A stretch of 64,000 bases of DNA from an uncultured Spartobacteria bacterium (GCA_937960895.1 CALCJD010000011.1:1-64000); one strand, 5' to 3'. Shown: positions 34,143 to 43,739, counted from the first letter of the stretch. Made by a program: numbers and translations. The notes: a model not told the origin generated them from the letters alone.

Positions 34143-36476
34143 TCAGGCGTTGCGCCGGAAAAACCGCCACGCCGCCGGCAGCAAATAAACCACCACCAGC
34201 GCATCGATGGCCAGGCCGAGCGCACAGGTGCGTCCGAGGCTGGCGAGGCCGTAGTTGGACGCCCAGCTGATCGAGCCAAATCCCACCGCGGCGGAAAGCG
34301 CGCAGAGAAAGACCACCTTGCCCATGGTGATCTGCGCCTCGCGCGGATCGCCGAGGCGGCCCCGGAGGGCCAGGGTCATGTGCAGCGGATAATCCACCCC
34401 GGTTCCCAGCAGCAGAAGAATCGCGGCCATGTTGAAGAAATTCCACTCCATTCCCAGCCAGGCCATGGCTCCGGCCAGCGCCAGGAAAACGGTCAGCAGA
34501 CAGCCGGCCATCAAAAGCACATCCCCCACCCGCCGGAAACCGAGGAACAGCAGCACCAGGGTCACTCCGACGAGGATGCTCACCAGCCAGACAAACTCCC
34601 GCGGGACCGTGCGCTTGAGTTCCGCGCCGAGTTGGGGCCAGCTCACGACAAAAACGCCGTCGGCCTCCAGCCCGGCCAGCGCCTCCTCGCGGTCGGGAGC
34701 CGGACGAATCAACCCCAACGCCACGCAGCCGTCCGGTCCGCGGCTGGCCACCCGGCGAAGCAGCCACTCGCTGGAGGCATTCGACGGCCAGACCGGAGTC
34801 CGGGTCCAGCGTTTCCACTCCGTTGTCACCCCCCCGGTGAGCGCAAACGCCTCCGCGGCAAAACCGGCCTGTTCGATGGCGGACTGAAGGCGTTCGGAAT
34901 CGGCGGCCAGCGCCTGAAGCACCGGCAGGTTGGCCTGTTGATTTTCCGGTTTGGGCCAGAGGATTTCCGGCGACGTGTAGGTGGACCCGGGTCCGCCTAC
35001 GTGACGCAGGACCGGATCAAGCTCGCGCAGGCGCCGGCCCACTTCGTCCTCGTCGCGGCCGGTCACCAGGACCCAGAGGAGGTTGTTTTGATCGGAGAGC
35101 CGTTCGGAAAGCCGGTCCAGCGCGTCATTGGCCGGACTGAAACGCGGCCGCAGCGCGCGGGTGGTCTCATCAATCACCGGGCCGCCGGCGACGACCAGTC
35201 CGGCAATCAGGACCGGCACCAGCAGACCGGTCAACCAGGCGCCGGCGCGAAGCGCCGGCGGGGACCAAAACCGGGCCGCAATACCGGACGGCGCCGGCGG
35301 ACGCCATTTCAGCCGGGCGACGAGCGGGGCGTAGAGGAAATACATGACCAGCGCCCCGATCACAACGCCCAGGCCGACGAGATTGCCGAGTTGGGACAGG
35401 CCCGGCAGGCTGCTGGCATTGAGCAAAAAGAAGGCCGCGGCCGTGGTGGACGCCGCCCAGAAAATGTTCGGCAGGCAGCGTTTTCGCAGGTCCCGCACGG
35501 TCCCGCCATGTTCCGACCACTGCTGGTAAATGAGGTAGCCGTAATCCACGCTCAGCCCGATCATGATCGCGGCAAACCCCACACCCAGCACGGTGAGGTC
35601 GGTGAGAAACCAACCCGCCGCGGCCAGCGAAAACACGAAGGTGAGCAGGAGCATGGCGACAAGCGCCGCCAGCGGGCGAAGGCGGCGGTAGCAGATCCAG
35701 AAAATCCCGGCGATGATGGTCAGCGCGAGGACACCGGAAACTTTCATGTCGGCCTCCATGCCGCGGGAAATTTCCGCCAGAAAAACCGGCTCGCCGGTGA
35801 ATCCGAGGACGACCTGGCCGGCGCCATTCCACTCCTCCGCCACGGCGCGGACCGCATCCACCCAGCGAATGGCGTCGCGGTAATCGCGCAGCGGCGGGGC
35901 CGCATCGAGATAGAGGACGCGGAAGGTTCCGTCCTCGGAAGAAAACTCCCCGGGCGCCCCCTGGGCCGCCTTTTCAAATCCCTCGACCGCCTCGCTGAAG
36001 CGCAGCGGGTCGTAGGCCAGGCGCATCACTTCGGCGGGGGAAACGCTTTCCGCCAGGCGCTCGAGTGTTTCGTTGAGGGTTTGCCCGATCTGCTCCGGGG
36101 CCACGCGCTCCGCGGCGGCACGGACTTTTTCCGGCGGGGCGTTCAACACGAGGTAGGCGGCGAGTTCGGCGAGCTCGGCCGGATGCGTTTCCCAGCGCGG
36201 ACGCCAGGTGACGCGCGCCACGAGGTCGGGGCGTTTTTCGAACACCGCGGCCAGTTCCTCCGCGGCCCGCGCGGCGGTGTCCGCGTCCGGCGCCTCGATG
36301 GTCACCAGCATTTCGTCCGATCGCGCGAAATGCTTCAGAAAAAGGGAAAGCCCCTCCGCCTGCCGCAGATGGGGCGGCAGGATCTTGAAGACGTCGACGT
36401 CAAAGGAAATGCGCGCGAGCCCCAGCGCCGTGAACGCCAGCAGCGCAAGGACCAGTGCAATCCTAACGGCTCGCAT
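34143..36476 (-). CDS. MMPL/RND-family exporter
   Basis: 777 residues, about 12 TM helices in two halves, each with a large periplasmic loop. Family motifs: GLSVDYGYLIYQQW in the first half and GTGVDYPLHMTL in the second. Such proteins move lipids or hydrophobic molecules across the inner membrane. It starts 14 bp inside the LolA-like gene. The LolA-like/MMPL pairing is also seen in aryl-polyene-type lipid gene clusters, but no acyl-chain genes are near here. Confidence 0.88.
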   Translation of the reverse strand: MRAVRIALVLALLAFTALGLARISFDVDVFKILPPHLRQAEGLSLFLKHFARSDEMLVTIEAPDADTAARAAEELAAVFEKRPDLVARVTWRPRWETHPAELAELAAYLVLNAPPEKVRAAAERVAPEQIGQTLNETLERLAESVSPAEVMRLAYDPLRFSEAVEGFEKAAQGAPGEFSSEDGTFRVLYLDAAPPLRDYRDAIRWVDAVRAVAEEWNGAGQVVLGFTGEPVFLAEISRGMEADMKVSGVLALTIIAGIFWICYRRLRPLAALVAMLLLTFVFSLAAAGWFLTDLTVLGVGFAAIMIGLSVDYGYLIYQQWSEHGGTVRDLRKRCLPNIFWAASTTAAAFFLLNASSLPGLSQLGNLVGLGVVIGALVMYFLYAPLVARLKWRPPAPSGIAARFWSPPALRAGAWLTGLLVPVLIAGLVVAGGPVIDETTRALRPRFSPANDALDRLSERLSDQNNLLWVLVTGRDEDEVGRRLRELDPVLRHVGGPGSTYTSPEILWPKPENQQANLPVLQALAADSERLQSAIEQAGFAAEAFALTGGVTTEWKRWTRTPVWPSNASSEWLLRRVASRGPDGCVALGLIRPAPDREEALAGLEADGVFVVSWPQLGAELKRTVPREFVWLVSILVGVTLVLLFLGFRRVGDVLLMAGCLLTVFLALAGAMAWLGMEWNFFNMAAILLLLGTGVDYPLHMTLALRGRLGDPREAQITMGKVVFLCALSAAVGFGSISWASNYGLASLGRTCALGLAIDALVVVYLLPAAWRFFRRNA

Positions 36477-37095
36477 CGATCACCTGGTAACCCGTCGTGT
36501 CCGGCGCAAAAATGCCGGCGGGCAGTTTCCCGTCCACCTCGATGTTGGAGAACTCGCTGCGCACCGACGAACCGTCCCGAAAGCTCATTTCCAGCATCAG
36601 GAGGTGCAGGTTTTCCGTGTTGAAGGCGAGTTGGACTCCGGCAAGAAACCCCTGCGTGTCGCGCGGAAGCAGTTTCACGCGGCACACCGATCCCTCCTCC
36701 TTCACATCGGCCACCGCAAAACGCTTTTCGAGTTCGGCCCGGCTCCGCGCGAAGGGAAACTCCATCAGACCCGCCTCGCGCCGTCCGACTTCCAGAGCCT
36801 CGATTTTGACGGTCTTCTTCGCCGGCTCGATCACCCGCACGTCGGCGCCCTTGCGCAGGACAATGATTTTGGGCGGATCGCCCACCTGCCAGCGAAAATT
36901 TCCGGGCGCCTGGTACCAGAGGTGGCCGCGCGCGGCGACGGGATTGCGCAGCACGCGAAGGGCGCGGGACTGCGTGAAATCCGCGCTCAGCGTGCGGATC
37001 TCCGCCTGCCGGGCAATCCAGCGGTCAAAGGCGGAGGGTTCCGCACTCCATGCGAATCCCGCCCCGACCACCAGAAGGAAGACCAATCGGAACAT
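36463..37095 (-). CDS. LolA-like outer-membrane lipoprotein carrier homologue
   Basis: 210 residues with a signal peptide (about 1-17) and a LolA-type beta fold: RTLSADFTQSRALRVLRNPV, ARGHLWYQAPGNFRWQVGDPP, and a C-terminal FAPDTTGYQVID. LolA proteins carry lipidated cargo through the periplasm. The overlap with an MMPL exporter suggests a dedicated lipid or lipoprotein handover rather than the housekeeping LolA of the LolCDE path. Confidence 0.83.
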   Translation of the reverse strand: MFRLVFLLVVGAGFAWSAEPSAFDRWIARQAEIRTLSADFTQSRALRVLRNPVAARGHLWYQAPGNFRWQVGDPPKIIVLRKGADVRVIEPAKKTVKIEALEVGRREAGLMEFPFARSRAELEKRFAVADVKEEGSVCRVKLLPRDTQGFLAGVQLAFNTENLHLLMLEMSFRDGSSVRSEFSNIEVDGKLPAGIFAPDTTGYQVIDASR

Positions 37096-37149
37096 TTCCG
37101 ATCAAAAACCCCGGGATCGCCCGCGATGCAAAACAAATCGACGGGGACG

Positions 37150-38385
37150 TCAGGGCGGATCTTCCCCGGGATTCCCCGCGTAGGCCGCCTCCGGGCGCAG
37201 GTCGCTGCTGACAACCAGTCCGCGTTCGTCCTGAAGCTGGAAGGCATAGACAACCGCATCCTCGGGCAGCGTGGCGCTCACCCGGCGGCGGCCGGCGTCC
37301 ACTTCCGCCGGCACCGTCTCCCAACGCCGGTTGGGCCAGAGGCCGCTGTCGGGTGTCCACAGCAACAGGGCGGAGCTCACCGGCACTTCGCTTTCGTATT
37401 CCACCCAGACCGAGGCGCCGTCGCGTCCCTGTCCGGTGACGCGCGGCAGGGGTTTTCCCCCCTTGAGAATCGCATCCGCAAAGGCGGCGATCTCCTCGGG
37501 CGCCTGTCCGACACCCTGCATGTGTTCCATCCGCAGGCGCAGACTGGCCGTGCGCGGACCCGCCACCCGTTCCTGCGAGAGCTGCCAGGACCGCGGGGTG
37601 AAGGCGAAGTCATTCGTCCCATTGATCCACAAAAACGGCATCTTCGCCCGGCCGAGATAATTGGCGGGATCCCACGTGTCCCGCCACCGGGCCAGCCGTT
37701 CGGGCGGGTCGTTCTTGCCGACGAATTGTGATCCGTCCTTCCACGGCCAGGACAAAAACCCGCAGCCATAGACGGGCGCGACAAACCGGAACCGGCTGTC
37801 CACTCCGGCCGTGATGCAGGCCACCACCGCACCCCACGAGATGCCGGTCAGACCGATGCGGTCGGGGTCGACCCCGGGCAGACTCGCCAGAAACGATGCG
37901 GCCAGCATGGTGTCGGCCACGGCGTGGTACATCCACTGGTCCCTGAGGGGCCAGGCCATCTGCCAGACGCCGCCGTGATCCGGACCGCCGTCGGGATTGC
38001 GCTTCCATTTGCCGTCCACCTTTTCCGGCAGGCCGCCGAAATGGTCGAAGGCGATGGCGGCGTAACCGCGGGCGTTCCACAGCTTCACCCAGTCGGCATA
38101 GGCCGTGCCGGCGCCGCCGTGCACCAGCACCATCCCCGGCACCTTGCCGGACACGTCCTTGGGCAGACCGTAATATGCAAAAACCTTCGTGGGCCGGCCC
38201 TGGAAGGGCGGACCGTCAAAAAAGACGGCCTGCACGCCCTCCACTCCGGGCGGCAGGGGTGCCGGGGTGGTCGCGGGAGGTTTTTGAAAGGCGGCGACAT
38301 CCCAGGGACAGGGTTCCTCCGCGTGCGTGATCTGGGCCGCCATCAAGACGGCCAGACCGCCGAGACCAAATGCCTTAATTCCCAC
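37150..38385 (-). CDS. Exported alpha/beta hydrolase (esterase/dienelactone hydrolase-like)
   Basis: 411 residues from a GTG at 38385, overlapping the previous gene by 11 bp; the start gives a signal peptide (GIKAFGLGGLAVLMAAQITHA). The catalytic triad is Ser183 (GISWGAV), Asp259 (NGTNDF) and His288 (MEHMQG). A C-terminal beta-rich part (WVEYESEVPVSSALLLW onward) may bind carbohydrate. As last gene of the glycoside hydrolase cluster it may remove ester groups from a polysaccharide, for example as an acetyl esterase; this is inferred from context. Confidence 0.8.
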   Translation of the reverse strand: MGIKAFGLGGLAVLMAAQITHAEEPCPWDVAAFQKPPATTPAPLPPGVEGVQAVFFDGPPFQGRPTKVFAYYGLPKDVSGKVPGMVLVHGGAGTAYADWVKLWNARGYAAIAFDHFGGLPEKVDGKWKRNPDGGPDHGGVWQMAWPLRDQWMYHAVADTMLAASFLASLPGVDPDRIGLTGISWGAVVACITAGVDSRFRFVAPVYGCGFLSWPWKDGSQFVGKNDPPERLARWRDTWDPANYLGRAKMPFLWINGTNDFAFTPRSWQLSQERVAGPRTASLRLRMEHMQGVGQAPEEIAAFADAILKGGKPLPRVTGQGRDGASVWVEYESEVPVSSALLLWTPDSGLWPNRRWETVPAEVDAGRRRVSATLPEDAVVYAFQLQDERGLVVSSDLRPEAAYAGNPGEDPP

Positions 38386-38914
38386 GATTGACGATGCTGA
38401 CCTTGTTGATCGTGATCGTGTTCGAAATTCCCGGCTCCGCCGCAAAAATCAGCGAAATGCGGGCGATGGGGGTGTTTTCCGGCAGGCGGTTCTGGCCCTC
38501 ATCAACGAAAAGCGAAAACGGCAGTTCCGCCACGGTCGGCTCGGTGTCGATCACGTAGCCCCGTTTGGGATCCCCGCTGGCAATGGCGCGGTATTTCACA
38601 CCGTCCGCGCTGAGCAGTTCCACCGCAAAATAAATCCCGCGCTTCTCCGCGGCGCGGAGCGTGATTTCAATCAGCCCCTTCGCTCCCGCATCCCAGCCGA
38701 CCTCGGTGGAAAGGGCCATGTAGTTGGGCGAGTTGGGAATCCCCTGGAAGGTGAAACTCAGTCCCTCCGAGGTGAACTCGGTCTGAAACGACATGTCGGG
38801 CGAATGGGACGTGCGCCATCCCTGGGATTCCTCGGGCGTGAAGGAGTTCGAAGCGGTGAGATTTCCGAAGGCACAAACGGCGGGAAGCGCCAGGAGAGCG
38901 AGGAGTTTATTCAT
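38375..38914 (-). CDS. Exported beta-rich protein, function unknown
   Basis: 179 residues with a signal peptide (MNKLLALLALPAVCAFGNL). The body alternates short strands (FQTEFTSEGLSFTFQGI, GLIEITLRAAEKRGIYFAVEL, ARISLIFAAEPGISNTITI), which fits a beta-sandwich carbohydrate-binding-like domain. No family recognised. Start 38914 is preferred; 38923 (MHPMNKL) is possible. It overlaps the glycoside hydrolase end by 8 bp. Confidence 0.7.
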   Translation of the reverse strand: MNKLLALLALPAVCAFGNLTASNSFTPEESQGWRTSHSPDMSFQTEFTSEGLSFTFQGIPNSPNYMALSTEVGWDAGAKGLIEITLRAAEKRGIYFAVELLSADGVKYRAIASGDPKRGYVIDTEPTVAELPFSLFVDEGQNRLPENTPIARISLIFAAEPGISNTITINKVSIVNRGN

Positions 38915-40673
38915 GGGATGCATGGGTGGTTTTGGTGAGCTTTTCGTAATCGACGCCGAGAATGTAGGCCGGGAACATGGTGCTTTGGACGGTGACCGTC
39001 CCGTCACGCGCCTCGAGCGGCCGGGGATTGCCCATGAAGTCGAGGGCCACCGCGCCGGGGGAAACCGGAACCCGGATTTCCCGGTCCGCATTGTCCTTGC
39101 TCCAGTAGGCCAGCACATTCCGCCCGGCCCGATCAAACGCATACGCCGAAATGTCGGCGCCCAGTTCCACCGGACCGAGGGTCTTCGTTCCTTCGAGCAC
39201 ACGGGTCAGCGTGCAGGCGCCCATAAAAACCGGCTTGGGAGAAATCCGCGTGGCTCCGAAGGAGGGTTTGGGCATGGAGAGATTGAAGCAAAGCCCGTAG
39301 CCGTCCTCGCCCTGCCTGTCGAGCCGGCCGTAATCCGCCGTGTAGAAAAAATATGTGATGTCGCATCCCTCGCCGAGAAACAGGATGTGACCGCGCACCA
39401 CATAAGCCGCCTGGCGGCGCAATACCTCCGGTTGCAGGTCCAGATACCGTCCGCGGTAATCGAGTCCCCATTCGGTCTGGAACAATTTGGCTCCGGGCTT
39501 GAAATAGCGGGCCATGAGCGCCTTCAGGGCGCGCAGTGTCTCCACCATCTTGCCTTCCTCCGGACTCACGTATTTGCCTTCGATCGAGGTGGCCTTCGGA
39601 TTTCCAAAGGGAACGTAATACCCGTGGATGGCGATGCCATCGAGCGCCTGGTCGAGGCCCATGGGCAGGAGGCGTTCCAGCAATTTCACGCCCGTGGCGG
39701 TGACACCGTAACCGGGACCCAGCACGACCGCATCCGGATCGCCGGCATGAATCGCGTCGTAAACGGTCCGATACAGCGCGACAAACTCCTCATCCGTGCC
39801 CTTCCAGTGCCAGTCCGGTTCCCAGCCGACCTTGTAATAAACCGCCCGCATCGCGGGATAGGTTTCGGCGCGCTCCCGGGCCAGATGCGCGGACAATTGT
39901 TTCAGGTAGGCCGCGTAGAGTTTTTCGTCGCTCGGCGGATAGGATTGCCGCAGATGCGAGTCCTTTTGATTGAGCGCCACGCCCTCCGGCACCTTCAGCG
40001 CCCACCACGGCAGGTAGGCCACACAATTCAACGGGGCGAGTTTCTCCTGAGGGATGTAATCGGCCTCGGAGGGCCTGCGGTTCCTGAGGGATTCCAGGAA
40101 CTGTCCGGGCCGCTCGGGTTCCGCCTCCGCCCAGTTTCGTCCGACGTTCACCCAATGCACCCCGAGCGTGGTATAGACCGGATTGTAGGGATTGCCCTGC
40201 AGAAAAATGCCGCTCTGGATGAAGTTGGTGCCCTGAATGCCAAAACGGGATTCGTCGGGATGAGTCAGCGGCAGGGCTTTGAGATCGCTGGTCACTCCAA
40301 ACGTGGCCATGCCTTCCGGACGGCTGCCCCGGCGGGGCAGCGTGGTGGACCCCATGCGGGCCTGCACCTCCATGTAGCCGGCGGGCAGGCCTTCGAACAC
40401 GACCGTTTCCCTGCGCTCCTTCTCCTCCGGCTTCAGCGAAAATTTCCCCTCGCGCACCGGCCGACCGAGATAGTCGGTCACCGTCCACGTCACCTCCTGC
40501 GCCGTCGTGGCGTCCTCCCGTTCGGCCCAAACGGCCATCTCCACCGGCTCGCCCGCACGGAACACGGGGAAACGGGGGGACTTCGGGAACTCCACCTGCA
40601 GGTTGTCCGCCCAGCCCGGAGACACAAGGAACAGAGCCGTCAGCGACGACGTTACGGTTTGGGATAAACGCAT
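38907..40673 (-). CDS. Secreted clan-A glycoside hydrolase (GH39-like barrel)
   Basis: 588 residues with a signal peptide (about 1-22), an N-terminal beta-sandwich (about 25-130) and a (beta/alpha)8 barrel. Candidate acid/base Glu285 is in GWEPDWHWKG and nucleophile Glu401 in LFQTEWGLDY, spaced as in clan A. The DGIAIHGYYVPFG strand also fits. A C-terminal beta domain follows. I cannot fix the GH family or substrate; GH39 is the closest by motif feel. The start at 40673 gives the signal peptide; the longer frame runs over the pseudopilin gene. Confidence 0.78.
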   Translation of the reverse strand: MRLSQTVTSSLTALFLVSPGWADNLQVEFPKSPRFPVFRAGEPVEMAVWAEREDATTAQEVTWTVTDYLGRPVREGKFSLKPEEKERRETVVFEGLPAGYMEVQARMGSTTLPRRGSRPEGMATFGVTSDLKALPLTHPDESRFGIQGTNFIQSGIFLQGNPYNPVYTTLGVHWVNVGRNWAEAEPERPGQFLESLRNRRPSEADYIPQEKLAPLNCVAYLPWWALKVPEGVALNQKDSHLRQSYPPSDEKLYAAYLKQLSAHLARERAETYPAMRAVYYKVGWEPDWHWKGTDEEFVALYRTVYDAIHAGDPDAVVLGPGYGVTATGVKLLERLLPMGLDQALDGIAIHGYYVPFGNPKATSIEGKYVSPEEGKMVETLRALKALMARYFKPGAKLFQTEWGLDYRGRYLDLQPEVLRRQAAYVVRGHILFLGEGCDITYFFYTADYGRLDRQGEDGYGLCFNLSMPKPSFGATRISPKPVFMGACTLTRVLEGTKTLGPVELGADISAYAFDRAGRNVLAYWSKDNADREIRVPVSPGAVALDFMGNPRPLEARDGTVTVQSTMFPAYILGVDYEKLTKTTHASHE

Positions 40674-40684
40674 GAATGAAAAAT

Positions 40685-41341
40685 TCAGTTTCCGGTCCAA
40701 AAAGGATCGGTGGTTTCCGGCGTGCCCCATCCCCCTTTGGGGATGTTGTCGCGGTCCCGCAATTCCACATGAAGGTCCGCAAAAAGCAGATTCTGCCGGC
40801 CGGAGTGGGGGAAGGTCATGGGCTGCCCCACCCCGGTGCTCCACCAGGAGTCCAGCGCGTGATTGGTGCCCTCCCCGAGCAGGAGGCAGAGGGCGGGTTT
40901 CGCGATCTGCGTGCGCTTGCGGGGTTCGTAATAATTTTTCACGCCCGCCGGAAACATGGCGTTCATCCCGTAGCTGCAGTTCTTCGTGGGATCGCTGGCG
41001 GGACAATAAAAGACCGACGTTTTGTAGGTGGTGTAATAGTTGACCGACGCCGAGGACGGCCGACCCGAGACGTACTCCCAGATGGCGTCCATGTCCCAGT
41101 ATTTCCACCCCACGGGATTGATCACGACCGGCGGGTAATGCTCATCGTGGTCCACGGCATAGGCATTGAGTCCGAGGCCGATCTGCCGCAGGTTGGAGGC
41201 GCACTTGACGGACTTCCCGGAGTCGATCATGCGCTTCGAAACCGGCACCAGCAGCGCCGCGAGAGCCGCCACGATGGCCAGGGACGACAACACCTCAACC
41301 AGCGTGAAGGCCCGTTGACTTCTCGGCGGGAGTACGCGCAT
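40685..41341 (-). CDS. Prepilin-type pseudopilin-like protein
   Basis: 218 residues with an N-terminal prepilin signal (SQRAFTLVEVLSSLAIVAAL): the FTLVE box with Glu at +5 and a hydrophobic helix. The body resembles the DUF1559-like/type II secretion GspG-H group, with a LLFADLHVELRDRD tail common in Verrucomicrobiota. Position -1 is Ala rather than Gly, which may alter processing. Its place inside a polysaccharide cluster is typical of this phylum. Confidence 0.85.
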   Translation of the reverse strand: MRVLPPRSQRAFTLVEVLSSLAIVAALAALLVPVSKRMIDSGKSVKCASNLRQIGLGLNAYAVDHDEHYPPVVINPVGWKYWDMDAIWEYVSGRPSSASVNYYTTYKTSVFYCPASDPTKNCSYGMNAMFPAGVKNYYEPRKRTQIAKPALCLLLGEGTNHALDSWWSTGVGQPMTFPHSGRQNLLFADLHVELRDRDNIPKGGWGTPETTDPFWTGN

Positions 41342-41376
41342 GGAGCGTGAGGGTTCCCAACGGCGACAGGCGCCGC

Positions 41377-42186
41377 TTACAACCGCTTCCGTCGGCGGAA
41401 GGTGAGCAGCGCCAGACCCGAGAACAGGCCGAGAACCGCCGTGCCCGGCTCGGGAATCGCCTCGACCCGGATGTTGTCCACGTAGAGAAGTGACGTACTC
41501 GTAACGGCCGAGTTTTCCCCAAACGAGATGTAATTAAAGTTCTGCGTGAAACCCGCCGTGCTGAAGCCGATGCCGGTCACCGATCCGCTGCGCCCCCCGC
41601 TGGTGGACCAAGCCAGATCGTAGGTCCCCGTGGCCTTGTTGATGTTCAGCACACTCACATTGACCAGCTCTCCAGCACTAAAGCTGCCGCCCAGGCTGAT
41701 GCGGCTACCGTCCGGAGTCTTGTATCCGATCACGGAATTTCCCAAATAATTCGCTCCCAGATAAAGCGCAATCGCCGGCGTGGTCTGGCCTTGCCCATTG
41801 ATATTCCCCAAATTGAACATCTGCTGGGAGGCGTTCCCGTAATTGGCCGGAATCATGAACGAGAACGAGATGTTCAAGATGTTCAGATCCGCCGGCATCG
41901 AGAACGTGGCCAGCAGGCTGGGATTCGACGCCGGCTCGTCGGTGGCGTTGTTGCCCACCAGCGCCCAGTTGGATGTCACCCCACCGATCTCCTGCTCCAC
42001 AATGATGATCTCCGACGGAGCCGGCGTGGATCCTCCCCCAAACCGCATCTGCCAAGGCGACTGGGGTACCGAACCCGGCGTGTACCCCTCCCAGTTCTGA
42101 TCCAACAAAACGGTTTGCGCCCCCAGATCGGAAACACAAATCAACGCGGACAATGCCAAAGGTGCCAGGCAGGAGGAGATTTTCAT
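41377..42186 (-). CDS. PEP-CTERM sorting-domain protein
   Basis: 269 residues: signal peptide (MKISSCLAPLALSALICVS), a beta-rich lectin/laminin-G-like body (VLLDQNWEGYTPGSVP, LLYVDNIRVEAI), then the PEP-CTERM signal (PEPGTAVLGLFSGLALLTFRRRKRL-type: PEP box, TM helix, basic tail; 18 residues quoted at most here as PEPGTAVLGLFSG). Such proteins are sorted by exosortase to the cell surface. It is the first gene of the cluster behind the LacI-type palindrome. Confidence 0.88.
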   Translation of the reverse strand: MKISSCLAPLALSALICVSDLGAQTVLLDQNWEGYTPGSVPQSPWQMRFGGGSTPAPSEIIIVEQEIGGVTSNWALVGNNATDEPASNPSLLATFSMPADLNILNISFSFMIPANYGNASQQMFNLGNINGQGQTTPAIALYLGANYLGNSVIGYKTPDGSRISLGGSFSAGELVNVSVLNINKATGTYDLAWSTSGGRSGSVTGIGFSTAGFTQNFNYISFGENSAVTSTSLLYVDNIRVEAIPEPGTAVLGLFSGLALLTFRRRKRL

Positions 42187-42201
42187 AATAAGGGGATAGA
42201 C

Positions 42202-42240
42202 TTACACGTGTAAAGTTGACTCTTCCCCTACTTCCGTCAA
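42202..42240 (-). promoter_or_regulatory. LacI-type palindrome and possible promoter before the polysaccharide cluster
   Basis: TTACACGTGTAA (42202-42213) is a perfect 12-bp palindrome with a central CG, as in LacI/GalR operators, 16 bases upstream of the PEP-CTERM gene start. On the same strand a TTGACG box (42240-42235) lies upstream of it, so the palindrome would cover the promoter's -10 side. No LacI gene is in the window. The remaining 42241-42427 holds no gene. Confidence 0.5.
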
Positions 42241-42427
42241 GCAAAATTCGGGCTCCCCATCCGAATACAACTCAGTCTTTTTGTGCAACTTACGCATTCT
42301 TCGAGAAAAAACCACCCCGGAACGCCCGGGGAGGGGGAGGGCCGGTCCATGCGGAGGGCGGGAACAGGGCGTCAAAACCCGGGATTTCCCCATTGTCAGA
42401 ACGACTGCCGGGGGTTTCTTATGAACC

Positions 42428-43702
42428 ATGACCTCGCCCGAATTATTTTCCGCGGCCCGTCGCTTCATTCCCGGTGGAGTCAATTCTCCCGTGCGGGCAT
42501 TCCGCGGTGTCGGCGGCGAACCGTTTTTTGTCACCAGCGCGCAGGGAAGCCGGATCACCACCGCCGAAGGGAGGGAGCTGATCGATTATGTCGGCACCTG
42601 GGGGCCCGCCATTCTCGGCCATGCTCCCGATGTGGTGATTGCCGCCGTGTGCGCCACGGCGTCGCACGGACTGAGCTTCGGCATCCCCAATCCCCTCGAG
42701 GTCGAGATGGCCCGGACCATCTGCACAATGGTCCCCTCGGTGGAAAAGGTGCGCATGGTCAACAGCGGCACCGAGGCCACCATGAGTTGCGTGCGGCTGG
42801 CCCGGGGGTTCACCGGACGCGAAAAGATTCTCAAATTTGAAGGCTGCTACCACGGACATGTGGATTCGCTGCTGGTCAAGGCCGGCAGCGGGGCCCTCAC
42901 CCACGGCCAGCCGGACAGCGCGGGTGTTCCCGCCGCCCTGGCCGGGCTCACCATCACCGTCCCCTTCAATGATCCCGACGCGGTGCGAAGGGCCTTCCAT
43001 GCCAACAAGGGGGAAATCGCCGCGGTGATCCTGGAACCGGTTCCCGCCAACGCCGGGCTCTACCTGCCGGAGCCCGGATTTCTCGAAGGACTCCGGGAAA
43101 TCTGCACGGCGGAGGGGGCCCTGTTGATTTTTGACGAGGTCATGACCGGTTTCCGTGTCGCGCCGGGCGGGGCGCAGGAACTTTACGGGGTGATGCCCGA
43201 CCTCACGGCCATGGGCAAGGTGATCGGAGGCGGGCTGCCCGTCGGAGCCTTTGGGGGGCGGACGGAAATCATGGACCGGCTTTCGCCCGACGGTCCCGTA
43301 TATCAGGCGGGCACCCTTTCGGGAAATCCGGTGGCCATGGCCGCCGGACTGGCCCAACTCGGGGAACTGATCCGGCAGAGCGGATGGTCACGCCTGGAGG
43401 AACTTGGTCATGCCTTCGAAGCGCTCGTGCGTCCCGCCATTGCCGGCAAACCGCTCACCTTCCACCGCCTCGGTTCGATGTTCTGCCTGTATTTCCGCGA
43501 GGGTCCCGTGCGCAATCTGACGGAAGCCCGGCAAAGCGACCCTGCGGCCTTCGCGCGCTTCTTCCACGCCTGCCTGGAACGCGGCGTCTATGTGGCGCCA
43601 TCCCAGTTCGAAGCCGGATTCCTTTCCCTCGCCCACAGCGGGGACGACCTCGCCGAAACCGCCCGGGTCTTTGCGGAGGCCCTCGACGTCGCGCTCGGAT
43701 GA
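42428..43702 (+). CDS. hemL: Glutamate-1-semialdehyde 2,1-aminomutase
   Basis: 424 residues, PLP enzyme of the C5 haem pathway. Start MTSPELFSAARRFIPGGVNSPVRAF. Hallmarks: VNSGTEATMSCVRLARGFTGR, GCYHGHVDSLL, LIFDEVMTGFRVAPGG, and the PLP-Lys region in MGKVIGGGLPVGAFGG (about residues 262-277). It provides 5-aminolevulinate for the haems of cytochromes such as ActA. Confidence 0.96.
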   Translation: MTSPELFSAARRFIPGGVNSPVRAFRGVGGEPFFVTSAQGSRITTAEGRELIDYVGTWGPAILGHAPDVVIAAVCATASHGLSFGIPNPLEVEMARTICTMVPSVEKVRMVNSGTEATMSCVRLARGFTGREKILKFEGCYHGHVDSLLVKAGSGALTHGQPDSAGVPAALAGLTITVPFNDPDAVRRAFHANKGEIAAVILEPVPANAGLYLPEPGFLEGLREICTAEGALLIFDEVMTGFRVAPGGAQELYGVMPDLTAMGKVIGGGLPVGAFGGRTEIMDRLSPDGPVYQAGTLSGNPVAMAAGLAQLGELIRQSGWSRLEELGHAFEALVRPAIAGKPLTFHRLGSMFCLYFREGPVRNLTEARQSDPAAFARFFHACLERGVYVAPSQFEAGFLSLAHSGDDLAETARVFAEALDVALG

Positions 43703-43739
43703 TTCAAAAAAATTTTTGAATAAATCCGCCGGCCGCTCC

